Shown: one piece after another, positions 16,860-25,826 of the stretch
Layout: each line of letters starts with the position of its first letter
Position numbering within the stretch: position 1 is the first letter of the stretch
From: JAWXVE01 sp044425575
GTDB taxonomy: Bacteria; Bacillota; Clostridia; Lachnospirales; Lachnospiraceae
Length of the DNA: 64,000 nt
NCBI GenBank assembly: GCA_044425575.1
Contig: JAWXVE010000002.1
Coordinates: forward strand, 1 to 64,000
Reading direction: 5' to 3'
Position numbers and translations under genes: made by a program
The notes under the pieces: model-generated
Told to the model about the DNA's origin: nothing
The model's input: the letters and a program-made list of their open reading frames with translations, nothing else
Database searches by the model: none

Positions 16860-17366
16860 TCACTGTCCTCCTTTTTCTTTTCGGTAGTAATGTAATACGA
16901 TTTTTTCTAAATAACGCTTTAGCACAATCTGAATCTCTTCTTTGGGATTAATTGGTTTCACCAAATACGAAATAACGCCCGTTCTTTTACCTCCATATAC
17001 ATCAGTAAATAGCTGATCTCCTACAAATATGGTATTCTCCTCATTAGTTCCCATCTGTGCCATAGCACGCAAATAATTCTTACGACTTGGCTTATTTGCC
17101 TTCTCAATAAAGGGTAGATTATGACAATTGGCAAAAGATTCCACGCGTTCTCTTTTGTTATTAGAGAGTAATACAATGGAATAACCTATAGATTTTAAAC
17201 GTTTCATTAAGGCAATACTTCTCTCATCTGCTGGTGCACCATGGGGTACTAACGTATTATCAATATCATAGATAATCCCACGAATTCCTTGTTCATATAG
17301 TTGTTCGTAAGGAATTACATATGCACTATCCACTGCATAATCTGGATAAAATCGTTTCAATATCAT
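16860..17366 (-). CDS. YqeG-family HAD phosphatase
   Basis: A 168-residue HAD-superfamily protein of the YqeG type (subfamily IIIA). The catalytic DxDxT motif is in IIYDIDNTLVPHG (about 35). Motif II is in VLLSNNKRERVESFA and motif III in FVGDQLFTDVYGG. YqeG-like proteins resemble phosphatidylglycerophosphate phosphatases, and in Bacillus relatives they sit beside aroE, as here. The substrate is not settled from sequence. The position next to aroE supports the family call rather than a role in aromatic synthesis. Confidence 0.88.
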   Translation of the reverse strand: MILKRFYPDYAVDSAYVIPYEQLYEQGIRGIIYDIDNTLVPHGAPADERSIALMKRLKSIGYSIVLLSNNKRERVESFANCHNLPFIEKANKPSRKNYLRAMAQMGTNEENTIFVGDQLFTDVYGGKRTGVISYLVKPINPKEEIQIVLKRYLEKIVLHYYRKEKGGQ

Positions 17367-17377
17367 ATGGTATTCTC

Positions 17378-18886
17378 CTAATCAAATTGTGCTTGTAACA
17401 ATTGCTTCATGTAGGATGTCTTTGGATTGTGATAAACATCACCAATATTACCTTGTTCTACTACAAGACCATCTTTCATTACTAGGACTGTATCACACAT
17501 TTGATATACAATTCTAAGGTCATGAGCAATTAAGATAACAGACATTCCATATTCCTTTTGCAAAGATAAGAGCAATTGAATTATTTGTGCTTGAATGGTA
17601 ACATCTAATGCCGATACTGGCTCATCTGCTACGATTAAATCTGGTTCTAGCATGAGCGATAATGCAATAGCAACACGCTGTCGCTGTCCACCTGAGAGCT
17701 GGCTAGGAAGACATGTTACATGGCATTCCTCTAACCCCACTCGCTGAAGCATTACTATTACTTTATCATATCTTTCCCTCTTGGTAAATCCACCTTTGAT
17801 CTTAAGAGGTTCTTCTAAAATCCATCCAATTGTTCGTATGGGATTTAATGACATGGCTGGGTCTTGAAAAATCATCTGTATAGTATGGCTTGTACGAATA
17901 ATCGAGCCACTATGTGCTGGTAATATACCAACAAGTGCTTTGGCAAGTGTTGTTTTACCACTTCCACTTTCCCCCAATATTCCTAATATTTCACCTTGTC
18001 TCAAGGTAAAAGAAATCTTGGAACAAGTCAATTCACTCTTCTTCTCATATGCCACACTTAGAGACTCTACTGTTAATACAACTTTGCTAGACAACTTTCT
18101 AGGAATTCGATTACACTTTGGAATTGCATCAATTAATTCTTGCGTATATGCATGTCGTGGAGCTTCAAATAACTGCCCAGCAGGCCCCTCTTCTACAATA
18201 GTGCCATCTTTCATGACAATAACACGGTCACATAGTCGTCTTACCACGCTTAAATCATGAGAAATAAATAGAATACTAGTTCCATAAGTTTGATTGATGG
18301 TATCTAACAACTCTAGTATCTGTTCCTGTACTGTTACATCTAACGCCGTAGTAGGTTCGTCCGCAATTAATAACTGTGGTTGATGCACCATAGCTGCTGC
18401 AATCATAACTCTCTGTCTCATACCTCCTGATAATTCATGTGGATATGCGTGATATAACTGCTCTGGATTGCGTAATTCTACTGCTCCCATTACTTCTATG
18501 GTTCTCTCATATCGTTCCTTCTTCGTAAGATTCGTATGCAATAGGAGAGATTCTTCAATTTGTTTGCCAATTCTATGTACTGGATTCAGAGAATTCATAG
18601 GTTCTTGAAAGATAATACCAATTTGACTTCCTTGTATCTTACGCAAGGCATCTCTAGAACAAGTAAGTAAATCGGTATCATTAAATAAAATAACACCCGA
18701 TTTATCCATTTCTTTTCTCTTTGATAGTCCACCTATGGACCATGCCGTCATTGTCTTTCCCGAACCAGACTCTCCCACTATGCCAATCTTCTCACCTGCT
18801 GTCATCTTAAGATGAAAATCGTGAACAACTCTCTCTTCTACTTCTCTATCATAAAAGGTAATCTGTAAATCTCGAATCTCTAACAT
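17378..18886 (-). CDS. Fused double ATP-binding protein of a peptide/nickel-type ABC transporter
   Basis: A 502-residue protein with two complete ABC domains in one chain, equivalent to a DppD-DppF fusion. Domain 1 (1-250) has Walker A GESGSGKT, signature LSGGMRQR and Walker B LLIADEP. Domain 2 (270-502) has GESGSGKT, LSGGQRQR and LIVADEP. It powers the two permeases encoded upstream. The start overlaps the preceding permease by 7 bp, and GGGAGGG is the ribosome binding site. The short C-terminal oligopeptide-transporter extension seen in separate OppD/F proteins is largely absent. The substrate could be peptides or a metal chelate. Confidence 0.92.
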   Translation of the reverse strand: MLEIRDLQITFYDREVEERVVHDFHLKMTAGEKIGIVGESGSGKTMTAWSIGGLSKRKEMDKSGVILFNDTDLLTCSRDALRKIQGSQIGIIFQEPMNSLNPVHRIGKQIEESLLLHTNLTKKERYERTIEVMGAVELRNPEQLYHAYPHELSGGMRQRVMIAAAMVHQPQLLIADEPTTALDVTVQEQILELLDTINQTYGTSILFISHDLSVVRRLCDRVIVMKDGTIVEEGPAGQLFEAPRHAYTQELIDAIPKCNRIPRKLSSKVVLTVESLSVAYEKKSELTCSKISFTLRQGEILGILGESGSGKTTLAKALVGILPAHSGSIIRTSHTIQMIFQDPAMSLNPIRTIGWILEEPLKIKGGFTKRERYDKVIVMLQRVGLEECHVTCLPSQLSGGQRQRVAIALSLMLEPDLIVADEPVSALDVTIQAQIIQLLLSLQKEYGMSVILIAHDLRIVYQMCDTVLVMKDGLVVEQGNIGDVYHNPKTSYMKQLLQAQFD

Positions 18887-19683
18887 GATACTTCCCTCCC
18901 TAAGTTCTCAGCCACTAAGCTGACACCTACTAAAAAGAGAATAAAAACACCACCTATGAGAAATGCGTAACTTGGCATAGAAAATAAATACCCTTGCGCT
19001 TCTGATAACATACCCCCAATACTGGGATTCGGTGGCGAAATACCCAAGCCAATAAAACTAAGTCCTGCTTCTGCTAAAATTGCATTATTAAACCCAATTA
19101 TAACGGATGTTATCAATACACTTTTGCTATTGGGTAACATATGAAATAATACAATGCGAAAGGTACTAGCCCCTAATAGCTTTGCATTTCTTACATAATC
19201 CATATTCTTCTGCTTTCTAAACTCACTTCTTGCCATTCTCATAAAGCTTGGAATAAAAGAGATTCCTAGAGCAATAATAATTTGCTTCGTTCCAGGTCCC
19301 ATAACTCCCACCAGAAGCAAGGCCAGTAAAATACTCGGAAAAGAGAATAAAGTATCATTGAGTCTCATGACTACTTCATCAAATAGACCACCTAAGTAAC
19401 CACTGAATCCTCCAATACCAATCCCAATCCCAGCACCTATCATAGTTGTGGAAGCCGCAATCATAAGGGTATTGCCACCACCTACCATTAGTCGGCTTAG
19501 GATATCACGGCCAAACTGATCACATCCCAAAGGATGTGCCCACGATATTCCTGCAAACTTTAGTGAAACATCCATGGCTTGAGGATCATAAGGTGTAACA
19601 AATCGACCGATTATAACGACTGTTATGAAAAATATGGTAAGGCCACTTCCTATATACAGGGAAGGCTTTCTTCTTTGTTTCAT
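18880..19683 (-). CDS. ABC transporter permease, DppC type
   Basis: A 267-residue membrane permease. It has an N-terminal helix, the HPLGCDQFGRDILSRLMVGG motif after helix 1 that marks DppC/OppC/NikC proteins, and the EAA loop (EAGLSFIGLGISPPNPSIGGML). It pairs with the DppB-type permease encoded 16 bp upstream and the fused ATPase that overlaps its end. GAGGAG precedes the ATG. Substrate unknown; see the binding protein at 20664. Confidence 0.92.
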   Translation of the reverse strand: MKQRRKPSLYIGSGLTIFFITVVIIGRFVTPYDPQAMDVSLKFAGISWAHPLGCDQFGRDILSRLMVGGGNTLMIAASTTMIGAGIGIGIGGFSGYLGGLFDEVVMRLNDTLFSFPSILLALLLVGVMGPGTKQIIIALGISFIPSFMRMARSEFRKQKNMDYVRNAKLLGASTFRIVLFHMLPNSKSVLITSVIIGFNNAILAEAGLSFIGLGISPPNPSIGGMLSEAQGYLFSMPSYAFLIGGVFILFLVGVSLVAENLGREVSC

Positions 19684-19698
19684 TCCATAGCTCCTCTT

Positions 19699-20646
19699 CT
19701 AGTCCAAACCTTGCTTCGTGCGGGGATCCATACGTTGACATGTGAATTCTACTCCTGTTTGTATAAGCAATACCCAACACGCTAAACATACAATAACACC
19801 TTGAATTAAAGCATAATCCCGATTTCCAATAGCTTGTAATAAAATACTACCAACGCCTGGTATGCCAAATACTTGCTCAATAATAATACTACCCACTAAC
19901 ATTTCCGTTGCAACCATGCCTAGAAATGTCACTACAGGAAGCATGGCATTCTGTAACACATGGATGACTAGTACACGATTGGTGGTATTTCCTTTGCTAT
20001 ATGCCGTCCTGATGTAATCGCAATGTCTCTCCTTCTCGATTGCACTTCGAAGAAGTTGTATGGTCATGGCACATTTTGGCATAGCAATGGCAATAGCAGG
20101 AAAGATCAAATAACGTAAATATGCTCCTAAATCTTTGTCATATGATATATAATCACCTGGAACAAACACTTTAAGGAGTAGTCCAAATACGTAAGTCATT
20201 AGAATTCCTAGGAAAAATGGCGGAATTGCCATTGTAATTTGATTGATAATCTGAATCACTCGATCTAACATGCGTCCTGAATATTTTGCCGACACTAGGC
20301 TAATTGGAATGGATACTACCATCACCATAAGAAAGGCTAGCACGGTTAAAGTAAGCGTAATGACAAACTTCTGAGCTAACAGAGTAGACACTGGCATATT
20401 GTAGGAGTAGGAATATCCCATATCCCCTTTGAGAAAACTTACACCCCAATCTACAAAACGCACTAAAAAAGGACGGTTCAATCCTAGTTCCTCCTGTAAT
20501 TGTGCTACGGATTCTGGAGTAGCTTCTATACCAAGCATAGCGGTCGCCTGATCCCCTGATATGAATTCAAAGCTCACATAAACAAGGAAGGAAACAAGTA
20601 TAATTGTCAGTAGCATAGAACCTAGCTTCTTTCCAATCTTTCTCAT
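19699..20646 (-). CDS. ABC transporter permease, DppB type
   Basis: A 315-residue permease. It has the DppB/NikB-type N-terminal helix, the extracytoplasmic loop with GLNRPFLVRFVDW and GDMGYSYSYNMPVS, and the EAA motif near IRTAYSKGNTTNRVL...EQVFGIPGVGSILLQAI. It forms the translocation pore with the DppC-type partner downstream. The binding protein lies 17 bp upstream in the same operon. Confidence 0.92.
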   Translation of the reverse strand: MRKIGKKLGSMLLTIILVSFLVYVSFEFISGDQATAMLGIEATPESVAQLQEELGLNRPFLVRFVDWGVSFLKGDMGYSYSYNMPVSTLLAQKFVITLTLTVLAFLMVMVVSIPISLVSAKYSGRMLDRVIQIINQITMAIPPFFLGILMTYVFGLLLKVFVPGDYISYDKDLGAYLRYLIFPAIAIAMPKCAMTIQLLRSAIEKERHCDYIRTAYSKGNTTNRVLVIHVLQNAMLPVVTFLGMVATEMLVGSIIIEQVFGIPGVGSILLQAIGNRDYALIQGVIVCLACWVLLIQTGVEFTCQRMDPRTKQGLD

Positions 20647-20663
20647 TTCCTTCCCTCGCTTTC

Positions 20664-22193
20664 CTAATTCATCTGAGATACTAAATATAATTTTGATACA
20701 TCTAGTACGTATACTGGGTAAAATTCGTAACCTGCGTATGCACTATTTAATGCTACTAATTCTACCATATCTTGTAAGTAAACATTGGCTGCTTCTTCTG
20801 TAAGAATTGCCTGACACAGCTTGTAATACTGGATTTGTTCTTCATCATTCACGCTTGATCTTGCACTTGCATAAGCATCATCATATTCTTCATTATAAAA
20901 ATTAATAAAATTCACAGAAGAAGTTGAGGTAAATCGTGCTAGCAAAGCACTTGCGGTTAGACTAGCTGCATCCACGCCGATTACCGTTGTTTGATAATTT
21001 TTATTAAGGTATACGTCATTTACCCATGTATCCCAATCTACTAGTACAATTTCTGCTGTAATACCTACTTCTTTCAATTGCTCTACTAACACTTGTGCAG
21101 TATCAATGTGTTGTTGATAATTAGATGGCACTGTCATTTCAAATGTAAAACCGTCTGGGTATCCTGCCTCTGCAAGAAGTTCCTTGGCAAGTTCTATATC
21201 TTGATTATATACATCTGCTAACTCTTCATCGTAATATTTTCCAAATGCAGGAAACATACTACTACCAATCTCTACACCTTTACCATCTGAAATCATATCC
21301 ATAATCTCTTGTTGATTGACTGCATATGACATGGCTTGTCTCACTAATATATCATCAAATGGTTCTACTTCATGATTCAGATACAACGCTTGCACTAGAT
21401 TCATAGTGCCTTCATAAATTGTGAAATCATCTCCTAATTCATTGGCTTGATCCGTGGTCACTCTTGCAAATAAATCAATGGAACCACCTAATAAATTCAT
21501 TACTATGGTATCCGTGTTCGCTACTACTTTGAAGGTGACATCATCGATGTAAGCGGGTGTACCCCAATAATCATCGTACTTCTCAACTACAAAATTCTCC
21601 TGCGCAGACCGTGAAACATATGCGTAAGGTCCTGTACCAATTGGGTTCTCATCTGGATTCTCATTGCTCATTGGAATAATTGCAGTGGTCATATAAGCTA
21701 AGAATTCCGTATCTGGTTCCACCAGAAGAATTTCAATGGTCTTCTCGTCCACAATATTCACTTCGCTGATATTAGAATACGCCTCTACTAGTGGAGTTCC
21801 TTCACTTGTATCGGCGCATCGTTCTATTGAATATTGAACATCCTCTACCGTAACTATGCTTCCATCGTGAAATGTAATACCTTCTCTTAGGGTAAATGTA
21901 TACCCTTCGCCCATTCCAATTATTTCAACATTACTAGCTACAGCAGGATTTAAATTTCCATCACTATCTGGTTTAACCAAACCTTCAAACACATTAAATA
22001 ATACCTCTTTCGTTCCTGCCGCCACTGCCTTGTGAGGGTCAAGACTACTCTCTAAATCTTGAGGTATACCTATTGTAATTGAAGATGATGAAGAATTTTC
22101 GCCTGCCTTATCACCTGAGCATGCACTCAGTGCAATAGTAAGTGCTAGTAACAAGATTACTTGGAAGAGCCTTTTGCTACTTCTCGTTCTCAT
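20664..22193 (-). CDS. Family-5 extracellular solute-binding lipoprotein
   Basis: A 509-residue lipoprotein with signal peptide and lipobox LSACS (Cys25), then a Ser-rich tether and a family-5 binding domain. Typical parts are LRTGITFHDG-like LREGITFHDGSIVTVEDV, NPIGTGPYAYVS, FDDILVRQAMSYAVNQQEI and LAEAGYPDGFTFEM. It captures the substrate (peptide-like or nickel chelate) for the permease pair encoded downstream. AGGGAGAAGG precedes the ATG. The 47-bp gap from nrdR has only a weak CTACC/GGTAG hairpin, so read-through from nrdR is possible. Confidence 0.92.
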   Translation of the reverse strand: MRTRSSKRLFQVILLLALTIALSACSGDKAGENSSSSSITIGIPQDLESSLDPHKAVAAGTKEVLFNVFEGLVKPDSDGNLNPAVASNVEIIGMGEGYTFTLREGITFHDGSIVTVEDVQYSIERCADTSEGTPLVEAYSNISEVNIVDEKTIEILLVEPDTEFLAYMTTAIIPMSNENPDENPIGTGPYAYVSRSAQENFVVEKYDDYWGTPAYIDDVTFKVVANTDTIVMNLLGGSIDLFARVTTDQANELGDDFTIYEGTMNLVQALYLNHEVEPFDDILVRQAMSYAVNQQEIMDMISDGKGVEIGSSMFPAFGKYYDEELADVYNQDIELAKELLAEAGYPDGFTFEMTVPSNYQQHIDTAQVLVEQLKEVGITAEIVLVDWDTWVNDVYLNKNYQTTVIGVDAASLTASALLARFTSTSSVNFINFYNEEYDDAYASARSSVNDEEQIQYYKLCQAILTEEAANVYLQDMVELVALNSAYAGYEFYPVYVLDVSKLYLVSQMN

Positions 22194-22240
22194 GTACTAT
22201 TCCTTCTCCCTAATCTACCTACCTGATGGTAGGATTTCTA

Positions 22241-22690
22241 TTAATGTAATACTTTGCGAAGTTCATCCATAAATGTGTTAATATCCTTAAATTCTCGATA
22301 TACAGAGGCAAATCGAACATAAGCTACCGCTTCTAAATCTTTGAGTTTATTCATCACTAATTCTCCAATATAGCTACTGGCAATTTCCTTCTCTTCCATG
22401 TTAAAGATTTCATTCTCTACTTCATCAATTAAATGGTTAATCTGGCTAGCACTAATTGGCCTCTTATGACAAGCTCGTAGTACGCCTGCTTCAATCTTCG
22501 ACCGATCATAAGTTTCCCGGTTATCATCTTTCTTAATAACAATAACAGGAATGGTCTCAATCTTCTCATAAGTAGTAAATCGCTTATCGCAATCATCACA
22601 TGCTCTTCTTCTACGGATTGAATTATTCTCAACTGCTGGTCTAGAATCAATTACTCTGGTATTATCATGGCCACAAAAAGGACATTTCAT
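22241..22690 (-). CDS. nrdR: Ribonucleotide reductase transcriptional repressor
   Basis: A 149-residue regulator of nrd genes. The N-terminal zinc ribbon (CPFCGHDNTRVIDSR...CDDCDKRFTTYE, residues 3-40) is followed by an ATP-cone domain (about 49-139) starting IPVIVIKKDDNRETYDRSK. NrdR binds NrdR boxes at ribonucleotide reductase promoters in an ATP/dATP-dependent way. No nrd genes are in this window. AGGAG precedes the ATG. Confidence 0.97.
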   Translation of the reverse strand: MKCPFCGHDNTRVIDSRPAVENNSIRRRRACDDCDKRFTTYEKIETIPVIVIKKDDNRETYDRSKIEAGVLRACHKRPISASQINHLIDEVENEIFNMEEKEIASSYIGELVMNKLKDLEAVAYVRFASVYREFKDINTFMDELRKVLH

Positions 22691-22755
22691 ATGGTTCTCC
22701 TTTCTCTATGTGTATTACAGTTCCTTTCCCATTATAAGGGAAATACAAAGGAATA

Positions 22756-22986
22756 TCAACCTATTTCAACCAAAATTATATCTGGACCAATCTGCTTAAT
22801 ATCTTTGTAGGGAACAACACATTCTGGCTCGCAGGAAAACAGATTCAAAAAGCTTGAATCTCCGCCTATGATAACTCTACAGATTTGACCAGTACAAGCA
22901 TCAAATTCAAGATTAGTTACATGGCCCAAATTCTTGCAATTACATATATTAATTACTTCTTTTTTGCGAAGTTCTAAAAAGGTCAT
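22756..22986 (-). CDS. YlmC/YmxH-family PRC-barrel sporulation protein
   Basis: A 76-residue protein with the PRC-barrel-like fold of the YlmC/YmxH family, seen in LRKKEVINICNCKNLGHVTNLEFD and CVVPYKDIKQIGPDIILVEI. Such small proteins occur next to sigE/sigG in clostridia, as here, and are annotated as sporulation-associated; their role is not worked out. The two Cys at 16 and 18 and the pair SCEPEC could bind metal. The ATG follows AGGGTGG. Confidence 0.9.
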   Translation of the reverse strand: MTFLELRKKEVINICNCKNLGHVTNLEFDACTGQICRVIIGGDSSFLNLFSCEPECVVPYKDIKQIGPDIILVEIG

Positions 22987-23068
22987 TGAAACACCACCCT
23001 TTCACACTACCATACTCTTCTCTATATACGTATTCTATCCTCTATTAGAATATACACCTTTTCCCTAC

Positions 23069-23845
23069 TTAACATACTAGATAATGTTTCATATAACGTA
23101 AGGCATTCTTCTCAAGTCGACTTACTTGTGCTTGGGAAATGGCTAGAATTTTGGCCACTTCCATTTGTGTCTTCCCTTCAAAAAAACGATAGGTTATGAT
23201 TTCATACTCCCGATGGTTTAATCGCTTCATAGCTTCCGACAAGGAGATTTCCTCCACCCAATTTTCTTCTCTATTCTTCTTATCGCTAATCTGATCCATT
23301 ACATAAAGTGTATCTCCTCCCTCTGCATATACAGGTTCGTATAAGCTCATAGGATTTTGTATGGCATCAAGTGCATAGACAATATCTTCTTTATTAATTC
23401 CTATTTCTTCTGCTATTTCTGCAATTGTTGGTTCTTTTGCACTACGTTTGCTTAACATTTCCTTTGCATAGATTGCTTTATATGCCGTATCTTTCAAGGA
23501 GCGACTAACACGAATGGTATGATTATCACGCAAAAATCTTCTAATTTCTCCTATAATCATGGGGACTGCATAGGTAGAAAACTTAACATTGAGGGTACAA
23601 TCAAAATTATCGATTGCCTTTATTAATCCAATACAACCAATTTGAAATAGATCATCTACATTCTCATTACTAGATGCAAATCGCTTCATTACGCTTAAGA
23701 CAAGGCGTAAATTTCCATGTATAAACTCGTCTCTTGCCTCCTTATCCCCTTCCATTACGCGTTGAAATAATACTTCTTTCTCTTGATTCTTTAATAGTGG
23801 TAGTTTCGACGTATCCACTCCACAGATTTCTACTTTACCCTGCAT
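23069..23845 (-). CDS. sigG: Forespore sigma factor G
   Basis: A 258-residue sporulation sigma factor, active in the forespore after engulfment. Region 2 has DDLFQIGCIGLIKAIDNFD and the -10 recognition helix KFSTYAVPMIIGEIRRFLRD. Region 3 has RVSRSLKDTAYKA, and region 4 ends in TQMEVAKILAISQAQVSRLEK. The N-terminus VEICGVDTSKLPLL matches SigG and distinguishes it from SigF. It lies directly after sigE, the usual clostridial and Bacillus order. An AGGAGG precedes the ATG, and a likely sigma-G-type promoter is in the gap. Confidence 0.96.
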   Translation of the reverse strand: MQGKVEICGVDTSKLPLLKNQEKEVLFQRVMEGDKEARDEFIHGNLRLVLSVMKRFASSNENVDDLFQIGCIGLIKAIDNFDCTLNVKFSTYAVPMIIGEIRRFLRDNHTIRVSRSLKDTAYKAIYAKEMLSKRSAKEPTIAEIAEEIGINKEDIVYALDAIQNPMSLYEPVYAEGGDTLYVMDQISDKKNREENWVEEISLSEAMKRLNHREYEIITYRFFEGKTQMEVAKILAISQAQVSRLEKNALRYMKHYLVC

Positions 23846-23877
23846 CTCTAGTGACCTCCTACTCTTATTGTCACTAG

Positions 23878-23908
23878 AATCATGGACAGAATAAAAAGCG
23901 AGTATTCA
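23878..23908 (-). promoter_or_regulatory. Candidate sigma-F/G promoter of sigG
   Basis: Leftward, TGAATA (23908-23903), 18 bp, then CATGATT (23884-23878). The -35 fits the sigma-G consensus exactly; the -10 fits CATACTA in part. It allows autoregulated forespore expression, as in B. subtilis. Confidence 0.5.
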
Positions 23909-23925
23909 ATTACGCATGTTATTTT

Positions 23926-24663
23926 TTATTCTTTTACCATTTCTTTTTTAAGTCTCTTCATAATCTTCTTCTCTAATCTAGAGATGTAGGATTGAGAAAT
24001 CCCAAGCATAGCTGCTACTTCTTTTTGGGTTTTCTCTTCTCCATCTGGAGTGTACAAACCAAAACGCAGGTTAATAATAATTCGCTCACGCTCTGATAAT
24101 TGTTCAATGGCTTCTTTTAGCAGACCTCGTTCTACTTCATTTTCAATATTTTTGTAGATGATATCTTCATCTGTTCCTAAAATATCCGATAATAATAACT
24201 CATTACCATCCCAGTCTACATTTAAGGGTTCATCAATTGATACTTCTAACTTCGTCTTATTATTTCTTCTTAAATACATTAAGATTTCATTCTCAATGCA
24301 CCTTGAAGCATATGTTGCTAACTTAATATTCTTATCTGGCTTAAAGGTATTAATGGATTTAATTAAACCTATTGTACCAATTGAGATTAAGTCTTCCACT
24401 CCTACCCCTGTATTGTCGAATTTCTTAGCTATGTATACAACTAATCGAAGGTTGTGCTCAATTAAGATTGATTTTGCTTCCTCTTCATACTCAGTTCCTA
24501 AGTCGCAAATCACTTGACTCTCTCGCTCTCCCTCTAAAGGTGGTGGAAGCACTTCCGAACCACCAATATAGTGGATTTCACCCATTCTAGTACCAAATAA
24601 CTTCTTTTCCTTTTTCACCACTCGAAAGTTTGTTTTTCCAGGCATCGCAACTTTTAATATCAT
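23926..24663 (-). CDS. sigE: Mother-cell sigma factor E (pro-form)
   Basis: A 245-residue sigma factor made as an inactive precursor. The first ~30 residues are a basic pro-sequence, and YIGGSEVLPPPL marks the processing region cut by SpoIIGA. Region 2 (VEDLISIGTIGLIKSINTF, LATYASRCIENEILMYLRRNNK) and region 4 (TQKEVAAMLGISQSYISRLEKKIMKRL) are nearly those of B. subtilis SigE. It follows spoIIGA by 36 bp in one transcript. The ribosome binding site (GGGGA) is weak compared with its neighbours. Confidence 0.97.
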   Translation of the reverse strand: MILKVAMPGKTNFRVVKKEKKLFGTRMGEIHYIGGSEVLPPPLEGERESQVICDLGTEYEEEAKSILIEHNLRLVVYIAKKFDNTGVGVEDLISIGTIGLIKSINTFKPDKNIKLATYASRCIENEILMYLRRNNKTKLEVSIDEPLNVDWDGNELLLSDILGTDEDIIYKNIENEVERGLLKEAIEQLSERERIIINLRFGLYTPDGEEKTQKEVAAMLGISQSYISRLEKKIMKRLKKEMVKE

Positions 24664-24699
24664 CTGTTTTTCCCCATTTCTTTCCTATTTTCACTTAAC

Positions 24700-25503
24700 C
24701 TAATTCCATAATTGCGGATGTAATATGATTTGGTATGCATTTTTGTCTGTAATATGCGTTGGAGCAATTGCTACTATTACATTTTTGTGCATTCTACGCT
24801 GTCCATGTTGAATGGTTACCATACAATCGATTTCATACCCCTCCAAAATCCCATGTTCCTTGCCTACTGAGCGATAGGGAATGACACAATAGCCTTTTGT
24901 CATGCCATTTATACTGCGGGCTTGAATTAATTCTCTTGCAATCATACATACAGGTCTTTTTGTAATGGGTTCTTGAAGGGAATTCCCTGTATCAAGAAGT
25001 CCCTTTGTATGAATTTCTTGGGTGCCATTGTACAAGATAACGTCACATATTACATCTTCTATGGTATGATTTCTATATTGAAGCATCCACAACACACACT
25101 GATAAAGGAATCCAATTATAAGAATCAATACAACTGCTTGGTTTCCATATCGCTGCAAAAATGGTAATTGAGTATAACAGACATTTAATAAACCTCCCAT
25201 AAATGCTGTCATTCCAACAATGGTAATACTACTACGTATCAATTCTTTTATTTCAAATTCTCTCCAAGTTGCTATACTCATAATGGGCACCAGAAGTAAG
25301 TACATAAGAATGAACTTAAAGGCTCCATTCAGATTGATTATGAGGAATAATATAATCGTCCCTATTGAACCAATGAATGCACCTAGTACAATCGAGCCAC
25401 GTGTAGCAGAACGTTTTCTAAATCGATTGGACAGTTGTAAGACTACATAGTTCATAATATAATTTAATAGCAACAAGGTATCTAGATAGATTTCATACTG
25501 CAC
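24700..25503 (-). CDS. spoIIGA: Sporulation sigma-E factor-processing peptidase
   Basis: A 267-residue membrane protease that cleaves pro-SigE after septation, when activated by SpoIIR. The N-terminal half has about five membrane helices (VYLDTLLLLNYIMNYVVL onward). The C-terminal half is an aspartic-protease-like domain with the catalytic DTG motif in GLLDTGNSLQEP (Asp171). The start is GTG at 25503, set by GGAGG six nt upstream; the nearby ATG is out of frame. It heads the spoIIGA-sigE unit, with a Spo0A-type promoter upstream. Confidence 0.95.
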   Translation of the reverse strand: MQYEIYLDTLLLLNYIMNYVVLQLSNRFRKRSATRGSIVLGAFIGSIGTIILFLIINLNGAFKFILMYLLLVPIMSIATWREFEIKELIRSSITIVGMTAFMGGLLNVCYTQLPFLQRYGNQAVVLILIIGFLYQCVLWMLQYRNHTIEDVICDVILYNGTQEIHTKGLLDTGNSLQEPITKRPVCMIARELIQARSINGMTKGYCVIPYRSVGKEHGILEGYEIDCMVTIQHGQRRMHKNVIVAIAPTHITDKNAYQIILHPQLWN

Positions 25504-25523
25504 ACTTATCCTCCTTTGTTTTC

Positions 25524-25600
25524 ATTATAGAAAAACCCCTCTATTTTTTTTGTCAAATAGAGGGGTAAACTAATAGATATTTATCTTGTTTTTACGACAA
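25524..25600 (-). promoter_or_regulatory. spoIIG promoter with 21-bp spacer and Spo0A-like boxes
   Basis: Leftward, TTGACA (25556-25551) and TATAAT (25529-25524) are both perfect but 21 bp apart, too long for ordinary sigma-A use. B. subtilis spoIIG has the same oddity (22 bp) and needs Spo0A~P. A 0A-box-like TTTGACA (6/7 to TTCGACA) overlaps the -35, and TGTCGTA (6/7 to TGTCGAA) lies at 25593-25599 near -80. The leader before GGAGG is very short. Confidence 0.7.
25530..25566 (-). terminator. Terminator hairpin lying inside the spoIIG promoter
   Basis: ACCCCTCTATTT pairs perfectly with AAATAGAGGGGT (25535-25546 and 25555-25566), around an 8-nt loop. Read leftward, TTTTTC follows. The stem spans the -35 to -10 spacer of the spoIIG promoter, with part of the -35 box in the loop. 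Confidence 0.75.
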
Positions 25601-25753
25601 ATTAATAACCTTGGCTTTCTTCTCAGCCTGCAAACTTTGGGCCGCTGACACAAATATTGCGTAATTTCACAGCGTGAAATAAAAAATCATATTTTCACAC
25701 TATAATTCACTTGTTTTTTATACATTTCACCGAGCAATTTAGCAATATAACGC
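25571..25753. other. Gene-free stretch between the spoIIG promoter and ftsZ terminator
   Basis: Part of the 323-bp gap from spoIIGA to ftsZ. It holds the upstream 0A-like box, a palindrome ATTTCAC-AGC-GTGAAAT (25664-25680), and further TTTCAC or ATTCAC copies near 25695, 25707 and 25725. No ORF is convincing. The repeated TTTCAC motif could bind a regulator; I cannot name one. Confidence 0.4.
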
Positions 25754-25790
25754 AAAAAAACTCCACTAATTCTACAATTAGCGAAGTTTT
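25754..25790 (-). terminator. Rho-independent terminator of the dcw operon after ftsZ
   Basis: A 15-bp arm pair (AAAACTCCACTAATT and AATTAGCGAAGTTTT) around a 4-nt loop. The two mismatches become G-U wobbles only in leftward RNA, and the leftward T-run has seven T, which fixes its direction. Confidence 0.85.
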
Positions 25791-25826
25791 CTTCTTATTG
25801 CTTCTATTCTATTGTTTGTACATTCA

